NCBI GenBank assembly: GCA_023428515.1
Contig: JAEYXI010000040.1
Location: 1 to 7,456, forward strand
DNA: 7,456 nt
Source of the DNA: Pseudomonadota bacterium
GTDB taxonomy: Bacteria; Pseudomonadota; Alphaproteobacteria; Rhizobiales; Rhizobiaceae
Direction of reading: 5' to 3'
Position numbers and translations under genes: made by a program. The notes beneath the pieces are model-generated. The model worked only from the letters and a program-made list of their open reading frames with translations, ran no database searches and was not told the origin of the DNA. Below are positions 1 through 6,620 of this stretch, piece after piece; position 1 is the first letter of the stretch; every line of letters begins with the position of its first letter.

Positions 1-6
1 GTCGAA

Positions 7-50
7 ATCTCCCCCCGCGTGGGGGAGATGTCCGGCAGGACAGAGGGGGG
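7..50. repeat. Modular palindromic intergenic repeat (two hairpins plus G-run)
   Basis: Two hairpins sit back to back. The first is a perfect 9-bp stem, ATCTCCCCC (7-15) with GGGGGAGAT (21-29), and a 5-base loop. The second is TGTCC (29-33) with GGACA (38-42) and a GGCA loop. A G-rich tail, GAGGGGGG (43-50), follows. This pattern of C-run hairpin, short variable hairpin and G-run resembles intergenic palindromic repeats I associate with Mesorhizobium and relatives; that resemblance is recall, not a search. It lies downstream of the pepF stop, so it may also slow or end pepF transcription, but there is no T tract after the stem on the minus strand, so it is not a classic intrinsic terminator. 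The remainder of 1-101 shows no gene. Confidence 0.6.
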
Positions 51-101
51 CGCCATAGGGCATCGACGTGGCCGCGATCGGAATGTCCTGTCGAATGCTG
101 C

Positions 102-1937
102 CTAGTCCAGCCGCTCCAGCTCGTCGATCAGGCCGCTGATCACGCCAAGCCCGATCTGCCAGAACTTCGGATCGGACGCATCGAGCCCGAACGGCTTCAG
201 CAGTTCCGAATGATGCTTGGTGCCGCCGGCCTTCAGCATCTCGAAATATTTCTCCTGAAAACCCCGCTCGGCGTTCTGATAGACGGCGTAGAGCGAGTTC
301 ACCAGGCAGTCGCCAAAGGCATAGGCGTAGACATAGAAGGGCGAGTGGATGAAGTGCGGGATATAGGTCCAGAACGTCTCGTAGCCTTCGCGCAGCCTGA
401 TCGCCGGTCCCAGGCTCTCGGCCTGCACCTCCAGCCAGAATTCGCCGATCTTGTCCGAGGTCAGCTCGCCGTTCTTGCGTTCGGTATGCACCTTGCGCTC
501 GAACTCGTAGAAGGCGATCTGGCGCACGACCGTGTTGATCATGTCCTCGACCTTCTGAGCGAGCATCGCTTTCCGCTCGCGGCGGTCGCTCGTCCTGTCG
601 AGCAGCGAGCGGAAGGTCAGCATCTCGCCGAACACCGAGGCCGTCTCGGCGAGCGTCAGCGGGGTGGAGGCCATCAGCGCCCCCTGCCCTGCCGCCAGCA
701 CCTGGTGCACGCCGTGGCCGAGTTCGTGCGCAAGCGTCATCACGTCGCGCGGCTTGCCCATGTAGTTGAGCAGCACGTAAGGGTGCGCCGACGGCTCGGT
801 CGGATGCGCAAAGGCGCCCGGCGCCTTGCCGGGTCGCACCGGCGCGTCGATCCAGTTCCTGTCGAAGAAGGTGCGCGCGATTTCCGCCATGTCCGGCGAG
901 AAATCCTGGTAGGCCGACAGCACCGTGTTCTTCGCTTCGTCCCATCCGATCGTCGCCTGCGGGGTTTCGGGCAGCGGCGCGTTGCGGTCCCAGTGGTTCA
1001 TCGCCTCCATGCCGAGCCAGCGCGCCTTCATAGCATAGTAGCGGTGCGACAGGCGCGGATAGGCGTCGCGAACGGCGGCGGCGAGCGCATCCACGACTTC
1101 CTTCTCCACCCGGTTCGCCAGATGCCTGCTATCGGCGATATCCTGGAAACCGCGCCAGCGGTCGGAGATCTCCTTGTCCTTGGCGAGCGTGTTGGTGACC
1201 AGCGTGAACGTCCTGAGGTTCTTGCGAAACGTCGCGGCCAATGCCTCGGCCGCCTGCCTACGCACCTCGCCGTCTGCGTCCTGCAGCCGGTTCAGCGTCG
1301 GCTCCAAGAGCATCTCCTCGCCGCCGACGTCGAAACGCAGCTCCGTCATCGTCTCGTCGAACAGCCGGTTCCAGGCGCCGCGCCCGGTGATCGACTTCTC
1401 GTGGAAGAGCTGCTCGATGCGGTCATCGAGCTGGTAGGGCTTGTCCTTCCTGAGGTCGATCACCCAGGGACGGTAGTGGCCGAACACAGGATCGGCCTCG
1501 AGCGCGGCCTCGATCAGCGCGTCGTCGATGAGGTTCAGTTCCAGCGCGAAGAACAGCAGATGCGCGCTGGCGTCGGTCATCTTCTCCTGGATGTCGCCGT
1601 AGAGCTTGGCCCGCTTGGGATCGGACGTGTCGCCGGCATAGACGAGACCGGCATAGGAGGCGATGCGGCCGATCAGTTCCTCCAGCGCCTCGAAATCGCG
1701 CAAGGCGATGCCCAGTTCGCCTGCAGTGCCCTTTCCGGCCTCGGCGGCCAGCGTGCCCTTCCAGCGGCCTTCGAACACCTTCGCATCGCGCCCGGCGCGC
1801 TCAATGTCGGCCTTCAGCTCCGGCGCATCCATGCCGGCATAGAGGTCGGCGAGGTTCCACTCCGGCAGGTCGCCGAGCGTCGCCTTGTTGTCCCTCGTCG
1901 TTGCCGCGCCTGTTTTCCGCGCCGAAAAAGTCCGCAT
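102..1937 (-). CDS. pepF: Oligoendopeptidase F (M3 family zinc metallopeptidase)
   Basis: A 611-residue cytoplasmic zinc endopeptidase of family M3B, expected to cut medium-length oligopeptides in peptide turnover. The zinc site is visible: HELGH at residues 404-408 (two His ligands and the catalytic Glu405), with the third ligand probably Glu431 in AETASVFGE. The C-terminal catalytic region is also typical, with YIPHFIHSPFYVYAYAFG at about 525-542. The N-terminus has the usual LPEWNLADLY block at 24-33, and the length is normal for the family. No signal peptide or membrane segment is seen. I chose the ATG at 1937 because GGAAGGCGG lies just upstream at a workable distance (GGAAGG ends 7 bases before it) and the family block begins soon after. 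The frame stays open to a TTG at 2048, which would add 37 residues unlike the family. The gene is divergent from the response regulator and is followed by a palindromic repeat. The family call is strong; the natural substrate is unknown. Confidence 0.95.
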   Translation of the reverse strand: MRTFSARKTGAATTRDNKATLGDLPEWNLADLYAGMDAPELKADIERAGRDAKVFEGRWKGTLAAEAGKGTAGELGIALRDFEALEELIGRIASYAGLVYAGDTSDPKRAKLYGDIQEKMTDASAHLLFFALELNLIDDALIEAALEADPVFGHYRPWVIDLRKDKPYQLDDRIEQLFHEKSITGRGAWNRLFDETMTELRFDVGGEEMLLEPTLNRLQDADGEVRRQAAEALAATFRKNLRTFTLVTNTLAKDKEISDRWRGFQDIADSRHLANRVEKEVVDALAAAVRDAYPRLSHRYYAMKARWLGMEAMNHWDRNAPLPETPQATIGWDEAKNTVLSAYQDFSPDMAEIARTFFDRNWIDAPVRPGKAPGAFAHPTEPSAHPYVLLNYMGKPRDVMTLAHELGHGVHQVLAAGQGALMASTPLTLAETASVFGEMLTFRSLLDRTSDRRERKAMLAQKVEDMINTVVRQIAFYEFERKVHTERKNGELTSDKIGEFWLEVQAESLGPAIRLREGYETFWTYIPHFIHSPFYVYAYAFGDCLVNSLYAVYQNAERGFQEKYFEMLKAGGTKHHSELLKPFGLDASDPKFWQIGLGVISGLIDELERLD

Positions 1938-2084
1938 CTGACCGCCTTCCGAAAATCCGAAACCAGTGAAAAGTCTAAAGACTTCGTTCACCGGCTTTTT
2001 TGAAGCGTTATTTAGAAGCCTGTGCCAAGTTGATCCAGTCGCCGGCAACGGCTCCCGAGGGCATGCCCCAAATAGCGATCTCTC
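1938..2084. other. Divergent intergenic region between pepF and the response regulator
   Basis: This 147-base spacer must carry the start signals of both genes. It holds the inverted repeat at 1963-1994 and a perfect 10-bp palindrome, GGGCATGCCC, at 2059-2068. I could not find a convincing -35/-10 pair on either strand. Composition is visibly more AT-rich around 1950-2015 than in the flanking genes, as expected of a promoter region. The pepF side has a good Shine-Dalgarno (1942-1950, read on the minus strand). The response-regulator side has none that I can recognise. Confidence 0.5.
1963..1994. promoter_or_regulatory. Imperfect inverted repeat in the pepF leader / divergent promoter region
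   Basis: The core is AAGTCT-AA-AGACTT (1971-1984). Outside it, GTGAA (1966-1970) pairs with TTCAC (1987-1991) once the unpaired CG at 1985-1986 is skipped. Beyond one mismatch, CC (1963-1964) pairs with GG (1993-1994). The element lies 26-57 bases upstream of the pepF ATG and about 90 bases upstream of the response-regulator ATG. It could be a dimeric regulator's operator or a hairpin in the pepF leader mRNA. There is no T tract typical of a terminator in either direction. The pairing is read directly; the function is inferred. Confidence 0.45.
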
Positions 2085-3575
2085 ATGGCAGGTTCCATAC
2101 TCATAGTCGATGACGATCCCGTGCAGCGCCGCCTGCTGCAGGCCGTCATGCAGAAATTCGGCTACGAGACGGTGCTCGCAGAGGGTGGCGAGATGGCTCT
2201 CGCGACCCTCGAAACGGCTGCCGGGGGCGATATCTCGGCGATCGTGCTCGATCTTTCAATGCCTGGCCTCGACGGCATCGGCGTGCTCAAGGCCATGCGC
2301 GAGCGCGATATAGATATCCCCGTCATCGTGCAAACCGCCCAGGGCGGCATCGACACGGTCGTCCAGGCCATGCGCCATGGCGCTTTCGACTTCGTCGTCA
2401 AGCCGGCTTCGCCGGAGCGCCTGCGCACCGCAATCACCAACGCGCTCAAGGTAGAGGCGCTCGAAGCCAACGCCAGGCGCACCCAGAAGAAGGGCGGCGT
2501 CGTCACCTTCAAGGACATCGTCACGAAAAGCCCGGCCATGGACAAGGTGATCCGGCTGGCGCAGAAGGCCGCCGCCTCCAACATCCCGATCCTGATCGAG
2601 GGCGAATCGGGCGTCGGCAAGGAGCTCGTCGCGCGCGCCATCCAGGGGTCCGGCGAGCGCCGTTCAAAGCCCTTCGTCACCGTAAATTGCGGCGCTATCC
2701 CCGACAATCTGGTCGAATCGATCCTTTTCGGCCACGAAAAAGGCTCCTTCACCGGCGCCACTGAAAAGCATGTCGGCAAGTTCGTCGAAGCCCACTCCGG
2801 CACGCTCTTCCTCGACGAGATCGGCGACCTCCCCCTCGACGTCCAGGTCAAGCTCCTGCGCGCCGTACAGGATGGCGAGGTCGACCCGGTCGGCGGCAAA
2901 TCGACGGTCAAGGTCGACATCAGGCTGATCTCGGCCACCCATCGCGACCTGCTGCAGCAGGTCAAGGACGGCGCTTTCCGCGAAGACCTCTTCTACCGCC
3001 TCAACGTCTATCCGATCGTGGTGCCGCCGCTGCGGGAGCGCCGCGCCGACATCCCGCACCTCGTCCGCCATTTCCTGGCCCGCATGCCCGCCGGCAAGGA
3101 CGCACCGCGCGTCGACGCGGTCTCCGACGGCGCGCTCGCCATGCTCGAGGCTTACGATTGGCCGGGCAACATCAGGCAGCTGGAAAACGCGGTTTTCCGG
3201 GCTTCCGTGCTCTGCGAGGGCACTATCTTGACCGAGGAGGAGTTCCCGCAGATCAGGGCCCAGATGGACGGCTCGATCGACCTCGACCGCTACGAGGCCC
3301 GACCGGCCGCGACGTCGGTCGCCATGCCCGCCGAGGCGGCCCAACAGCCCCAGGCAAAGGCCTTCGGCATCCTCAAGGCGCTCGACGAGCGCGGCAACGT
3401 CCGGCCGCTCGCCGACATCGAGGTGGAGATGATCAAGCTTGCCATCGACCACTATCGCGGCCAGATGAGCGAGGTGGCACGGCGGCTGGGGATAGGGCGT
3501 TCGACGCTCTACAGGAAGCTCAAGGAATATGGTATCGACCCGGAGGACGGTCGTGCCGAGCGGCTTGCTTCTTGA
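2085..3575 (+). CDS. Sigma-54-dependent response regulator (NtrC family, REC-AAA+-Fis HTH)
   Basis: A 496-residue cytoplasmic transcription activator expected to drive RNA polymerase-sigma-54 open complex formation after phosphorylation. The REC domain spans about 4-120, with acidic cluster D9-D11, phospho-acceptor D56 (VLDLSMPG), T84 and K106. The AAA+ domain spans about 142-380: Walker A GESGVGKE (173-180), sigma-54 contact loop GSFTGA (220-225), Walker B LFLDEIG (241-247), ATHRDL (284-289), arginine-finger region FREDLFYRLN (298-307) and WPGNIRQLEN (359-368). A variable Ala/Pro/Gln linker (about 400-428) leads to a Fis-type HTH at about 455-485 (MSEVARRLGIGRSTLYRKLK). All key residues are present, so the protein looks functional. 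The contact loop has Ser for the usual Ala at its second position but keeps the important FTGA. No sensor kinase is beside it, so it is an orphan here. The ATG at 2085 suits the REC start, although no clear Shine-Dalgarno precedes it. The regulated genes cannot be told from the sequence. Confidence 0.95.
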   Translation: MAGSILIVDDDPVQRRLLQAVMQKFGYETVLAEGGEMALATLETAAGGDISAIVLDLSMPGLDGIGVLKAMRERDIDIPVIVQTAQGGIDTVVQAMRHGAFDFVVKPASPERLRTAITNALKVEALEANARRTQKKGGVVTFKDIVTKSPAMDKVIRLAQKAAASNIPILIEGESGVGKELVARAIQGSGERRSKPFVTVNCGAIPDNLVESILFGHEKGSFTGATEKHVGKFVEAHSGTLFLDEIGDLPLDVQVKLLRAVQDGEVDPVGGKSTVKVDIRLISATHRDLLQQVKDGAFREDLFYRLNVYPIVVPPLRERRADIPHLVRHFLARMPAGKDAPRVDAVSDGALAMLEAYDWPGNIRQLENAVFRASVLCEGTILTEEEFPQIRAQMDGSIDLDRYEARPAATSVAMPAEAAQQPQAKAFGILKALDERGNVRPLADIEVEMIKLAIDHYRGQMSEVARRLGIGRSTLYRKLKEYGIDPEDGRAERLAS

Positions 3576-3789
3576 TCGCGGAGCCGGCCGCCGATAGCTT
3601 GGGATTTGAATTAAACCCGCGATTTACCAAGAAACCGACTTGACGGTTTGCGTCGGATTCTTGCCACGGTGTTACCGCATTTCGGCTTCAATAAGCGGGG
3701 ATTAACCATTAGGATCGATATTCGGGTGTCTTCCAACACATCCGTGCGTCATCTCCGGGGACAAACGGCAGCCTGCAAGGCCTTTTGAT
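3576..3789. other. Intergenic region upstream of the DUF882 gene
   Basis: This 214-base spacer carries no gene; the TAA at 3703-3705 closes the DUF882 frame upstream. It is AT-richer than its surroundings from 3600 to 3720. It contains a possible -35-like TTGACG (3640-3645) without a clear -10 at 16-18 bases, one GANTC site (GATTC, 3656-3660), and an exact TTAACCAT (3702-3709). No hairpin with a T tract follows the response-regulator stop, so read-through into the DUF882 gene cannot be ruled out. AAGG (3777-3780) is a plausible Shine-Dalgarno for the TTG start at 3790. Confidence 0.5.
3702..3709 (+). promoter_or_regulatory. Candidate CtrA half-site (TTAACCAT)
   Basis: The octamer TTAACCAT matches the half-site described for CtrA, the alphaproteobacterial cell-cycle regulator. 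It lies 80 bases upstream of the DUF882 start. A full TTAA-N7-TTAA site is not present, since the second half reads GATC. A weaker relative, TTAA-N8-TTTA, sits at 3611-3626. A single octamer can occur by chance in an AT-rich spacer, so this is a lead and not an established site. Confidence 0.3.
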
Positions 3790-5463
3790 TTGACGAAAAA
3801 AGACCGACCCATCGATCGGCGGACGTTGAAGACCGCGGTCTGGCCGAAATGGCTTGCTGGCTTCATGCTGGCATTCGGCTTCATGGCGTCGGCCATGCCG
3901 GCCGCCCAGGCCGAGACCCGCACCCTCAAGCTCTATTTCATCCACACCAAGGAAAAGGCCGAAATCACCTTCAAGCGCAACGGCCGCTACGACCAGGCCG
4001 GCCTGAAGAAGATCAACAATTTCCTGCGCGACTGGCGCCGCAACGAGCCGACCAAGATGGATCCGCGCCTGCTCGACGCAGTGTGGGAAGCCTACCGGGC
4101 CGTCGGCGCCAGGGACTACATCCACGTCGTCTCCGCCTATCGCTCGCCTGCCACCAATTCGATGCTGCGCAAGCGCTCCAAGGGCGTCGCCAACAAGAGC
4201 CAGCACATGCTCGGCAAGGCGATGGACTTCTATATCCCCGGCGTGCCGCTGAAGAAGCTCCGTGACGCAGGCTTGCGCGCCCAGGCCGGCGGCGTCGGCT
4301 ACTACCCGCGTTCCGGCTCGCCCTTCGTCCACATGGACGTCGGCAATGTGCGCCACTGGCCGCGCATGAGCCGCAAGGAACTCGTCGCGGTCTTCCCGAA
4401 CGGCAAGACGCTGCACGTGCCGTCCGACGGCAAGCCGTTGCCGGGCTTCGAGCAGGCGCTCGCCTCCTACGAGTCGCGCAAGAAGAGCGGCACCACCGCG
4501 CTCGCGCTCGCCGCCAGCCCGTCGAAGTCGGGCAGGTCCGGCGGGCTGCTGTCCGCGCTCTTCGGCGGCGGCGCCGACGAGGAAGAGGACAACAGCGAGG
4601 GTTCGGGCACCGCTGTCGCGGCCGCCGCGCCCGCCGAGAAGACGCCGAAGCCTTCCAACGATATCCGCATCGTTCCGCCCGAAGAGGCGAACCCGGCTTC
4701 CGCGCCATTCAGCGAGGAAGCGGAAGAGACGCCGCAAACCATCATCGCGGCGCTTCCAGCCCGCGACGTGCCGCTGCCGCTCGCCGCGCCGCGGCCCCAA
4801 GCTGACGTCGGCCAGACCGATGTTGGCCAGACCACGGTCGCTGCGGCCGAGCCCGAGAACATCCCGTTCGGCATGGCCGAGGTGCTGCCGGAAGACGGCG
4901 GCGACGAGATCGCCGAGACCGCCGCCGCCAACATCCCGCTGCCGACCTGGCGCCCCGACGAGCAGGGCGCGGATTCCTCGCTTCTCGCGCTGGCGCCAGA
5001 ATCGAGGCTCAATCCCGCCCTCGAGGAGGCCAGCATGGCCAGCGTGAGCGGCTCCGAATCCGACGATATCGAAGCGGTGATCGAGGAAAACAACCAGCGT
5101 CTCGCCGTCCTGTCGCAGCCTGCCGGCATCGACGACGCGGTCGCTTCGCTTTCTCGTGAGACCAGGTCGAGAGTCGCACCGGAAAGCGTCAAGACGACGC
5201 GGAAGTCCGACCGTGCCCCCGCCGGCAACAAGCCAGCGCCGAAGCCGTTGGTCGTCGCCGCGCAGCCGGAGGCCGCGCGCTGGGCGCTCGGCGGCGAAAC
5301 CGAACTCGCCTACGCGGCCGGCGGCCCGTCGATTGAGCATCTGCAGAGCGTGGCGAGCGAAGTTTTTGCCACGGGCTTCCAGCGCGACACGATCGTCGCC
5401 GACGCCAGCCGCTTCAGCGGCAAGGCGGTCACCTTCATGCCGGTCGCCCGCTTCCAGAACTGA
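3790..5463 (+). CDS. Exported DUF882/MepK-like murein peptidase with long C-terminal extension
   Basis: A 557-residue exported protein. Residues about 43-215 form a DUF882 (YcbK/MepK, M15-like) domain. The expected zinc and substrate residues are visible: SAYRS (115-119), HMLGKAMDF with H139 and D146, and FVHMDVG with H181. E. coli MepK cuts meso-DAP cross-links in peptidoglycan, so a murein endopeptidase role in the periplasm is a good inference. The N-terminus is a signal peptide: twin Arg at 10-11 (DRRTLK), hydrophobic stretch 21-37, and probable cleavage after AQA (39-41). E. coli YcbK is a Tat substrate, and the twin Arg here fits Tat loosely. The start is TTG: no ATG or GTG lies upstream in frame, AAGG sits 9 bases before it, and the next ATG would remove most of the signal peptide. 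Residues about 235-557 are Ala/Pro/Glu-rich, contain short repeated motifs (DVGQT twice; VPLP, IPLP), and end in an ordered-looking tail (RFSGKAVTFMPVARF, 541-555). E. coli MepK is only about 180 residues, so this extension is the odd part. Confidence 0.88.
   Translation: MTKKDRPIDRRTLKTAVWPKWLAGFMLAFGFMASAMPAAQAETRTLKLYFIHTKEKAEITFKRNGRYDQAGLKKINNFLRDWRRNEPTKMDPRLLDAVWEAYRAVGARDYIHVVSAYRSPATNSMLRKRSKGVANKSQHMLGKAMDFYIPGVPLKKLRDAGLRAQAGGVGYYPRSGSPFVHMDVGNVRHWPRMSRKELVAVFPNGKTLHVPSDGKPLPGFEQALASYESRKKSGTTALALAASPSKSGRSGGLLSALFGGGADEEEDNSEGSGTAVAAAAPAEKTPKPSNDIRIVPPEEANPASAPFSEEAEETPQTIIAALPARDVPLPLAAPRPQADVGQTDVGQTTVAAAEPENIPFGMAEVLPEDGGDEIAETAAANIPLPTWRPDEQGADSSLLALAPESRLNPALEEASMASVSGSESDDIEAVIEENNQRLAVLSQPAGIDDAVASLSRETRSRVAPESVKTTRKSDRAPAGNKPAPKPLVVAAQPEAARWALGGETELAYAAGGPSIEHLQSVASEVFATGFQRDTIVADASRFSGKAVTFMPVARFQN
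4804..4833 (+). repeat. 15-base in-frame tandem duplication inside the DUF882 gene
   Basis: Two adjacent 15-base units (4804-4818 and 4819-4833) differ at two bases, both silent, and encode DVGQT twice (residues 339-348). The duplication lies in the low-complexity extension and keeps the frame. It suggests growth of the linker by slippage. Confidence 0.7.
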
Positions 5464-5483
5464 ACCGCAAGCAGCGGCAAAAC

Positions 5484-5509
5484 AAAAGGCCGGCGTCGCC
5501 GGCCTTTTT
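5484..5509. terminator. Bidirectional intrinsic terminator between convergent genes
   Basis: A perfect 11-bp stem, AAAAGGCCGGC (5484-5494) with GCCGGCCTTTT (5498-5508), closes on a 3-base GTC loop. The plus strand runs into TTTTT (5505-5509). The minus strand reads TTTTGTTTTG after the stem. It starts 21 bases after the DUF882 stop and lies 28 bases beyond the ddl stop, so it can end transcripts from both sides. Confidence 0.92.
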
Positions 5510-5536
5510 CGTTTGCGGACGCCGTCGCGCGATCTC

Positions 5537-6607
5537 TCAGACGGTCCGCCCTGCCCGCGCCAGGCCGTGCGCGACCAGCCGGTCGATGATCTCGGGATAG
5601 CTGACGCCGCTGGCAGCCATCGCTTTCGAATACATGCTGATGTCGGTGAAGCCGGGGACGGTGTTCACCTCGTTGACCAGGCATTCCATGTCGTCGGTCA
5701 CGAAGAAGTCGACACGCGCCATGGCGTCGCAGCCGAGCGCCCGGAACGCGGCCGCCGCCAGCTCGCGGACCTTACCCTCGATCCCCTGCGCCAGCTCGGC
5801 CGGCACTTTCAGCGCCGCGCCGTTCTCGTCGATATATTTGGCGTCGTAGCTGTAGAAGCCGTGGCTTTCGGCGGGCGCGATCTCGCCGGGACGCGACACG
5901 AACAGGCCGCCCTCGGTATCCTCGAGCACGCTGCATTCGATCTCGCGCCCGCGAATGAATTTTTCGGCCAGCAGCTTGCGGTCGTGCTTGAACCCTTCGG
6001 CCAGCGCCGCCCGGTATTCCTCTTCGCTGGAAACCTTGCTCACGCCGACCGAGGAGCCCTGCCGGGCCGGCTTGATGAATACCGGAAGCCCGAGCGCGCT
6101 TTCGATCTCGGCGAAGCCGGGTTCGGCGCCCTGCTGGATCGTGACCGACGGCGCAACCGACAGCCCCGCCTCCTTCATGAGGCGCTTGGCGATGTCCTTG
6201 TCGAGGGCGGTCGCCGATCCCAGAATGCCGCAGCCGGCGAGCGGCACGCGCGCCACTTCCGCCAACCCCTGCACCGCTCCGTCCTCGCCATGCAGCCCGT
6301 GCAGCACGGGAAAGAGGATGTCGATCCCGGGCAATTCGTGCGGCACGCCCTCGACCGGAATGGCGAGGAGCCGTCCCTGCCCGCCCGGCACAAGGCTGAG
6401 TTCGGTACCCGCCGATGGCTTCGCCAGCGCGCCATCCTCATAGCTCGCCAGCAGCCATCGTCCTTCGCGGGTGATGAATACAGGGACGGCGTCGTACTTC
6501 GCCGGGTCGAGCGCACGCATGACATTGCTGGCGGACATCACCGAGACGTCGTGCTCAGCGGAGCGTCCGCCAAAGAGCACCGCTATGCGCAATCTTTTCG
6601 CCGCCAT
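5537..6607 (-). CDS. ddl: D-alanine--D-alanine ligase (DdlA-like)
   Basis: A 356-residue cytoplasmic ATP-grasp ligase that joins two D-alanines for the peptidoglycan precursor stem peptide. The signature blocks are in order: GGRSAEHDVS (13-22, Glu18 for the first D-Ala), HGLHGEDGAVQG (103-114), ALDKD (134-138), the ATP-binding KPARQGSSVGVS (179-190), EKFIRGREIE (215-224), the omega-loop FYSYDAKY (251-258), ARVDFF (297-302) and the metal-binding NEVNTVPGFT (312-321). The Tyr-containing omega-loop fits D-Ala-D-Ala rather than D-Ala-D-Lac ligases. Length and the GGRSAEHDVS block fit the DdlA type better than the roughly 300-residue DdlB type often found in division and wall clusters; no such cluster is here. 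It is second in a minus-strand pair, 13 bases after eda. Only a weak GGCGAG precedes the ATG, so coupling to eda translation is plausible. Whether another ddl exists elsewhere cannot be seen. Confidence 0.95.
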   Translation of the reverse strand: MAAKRLRIAVLFGGRSAEHDVSVMSASNVMRALDPAKYDAVPVFITREGRWLLASYEDGALAKPSAGTELSLVPGGQGRLLAIPVEGVPHELPGIDILFPVLHGLHGEDGAVQGLAEVARVPLAGCGILGSATALDKDIAKRLMKEAGLSVAPSVTIQQGAEPGFAEIESALGLPVFIKPARQGSSVGVSKVSSEEEYRAALAEGFKHDRKLLAEKFIRGREIECSVLEDTEGGLFVSRPGEIAPAESHGFYSYDAKYIDENGAALKVPAELAQGIEGKVRELAAAAFRALGCDAMARVDFFVTDDMECLVNEVNTVPGFTDISMYSKAMAASGVSYPEIIDRLVAHGLARAGRTV

Positions 6608-6620
6608 GGCTCGCCGAAGC

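Noticed and set aside
210..2003. A 597-codon open frame on the plus strand opposite pepF
   Set aside because: It is antisense to a gene with a full zinc-peptidase signature, is rich in Arg, His, Val and Gly in no recognisable domain order, and is the usual shadow of GC-rich codon use.
2012..2028. Sigma-54-like promoter for pepF on the minus strand (TTGGCAC followed by AGGCTTCTA)
   Set aside because: The -24 part matches well, but the -12 part reads TCTA where TTGC is needed at the fixed spacing, so it is not credible despite the adjacent sigma-54 activator.
1938..2048. Longer pepF form starting at TTG 2048
   Set aside because: The extra 37 residues do not resemble the family, and ATG 1937 has a strong Shine-Dalgarno; the extension also crosses the inverted repeat.
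3576..3600. Possible terminator after the response regulator (GCGG ... CCGC)
   Set aside because: The stem is only about 4 bp and no T tract follows.
3709..5340. A 543-codon open frame on the minus strand opposite the DUF882 gene
   Set aside because: It has no recognisable motif and a biased Arg/Gly/Ala composition, and the plus-strand gene has a signal peptide and a zinc site.
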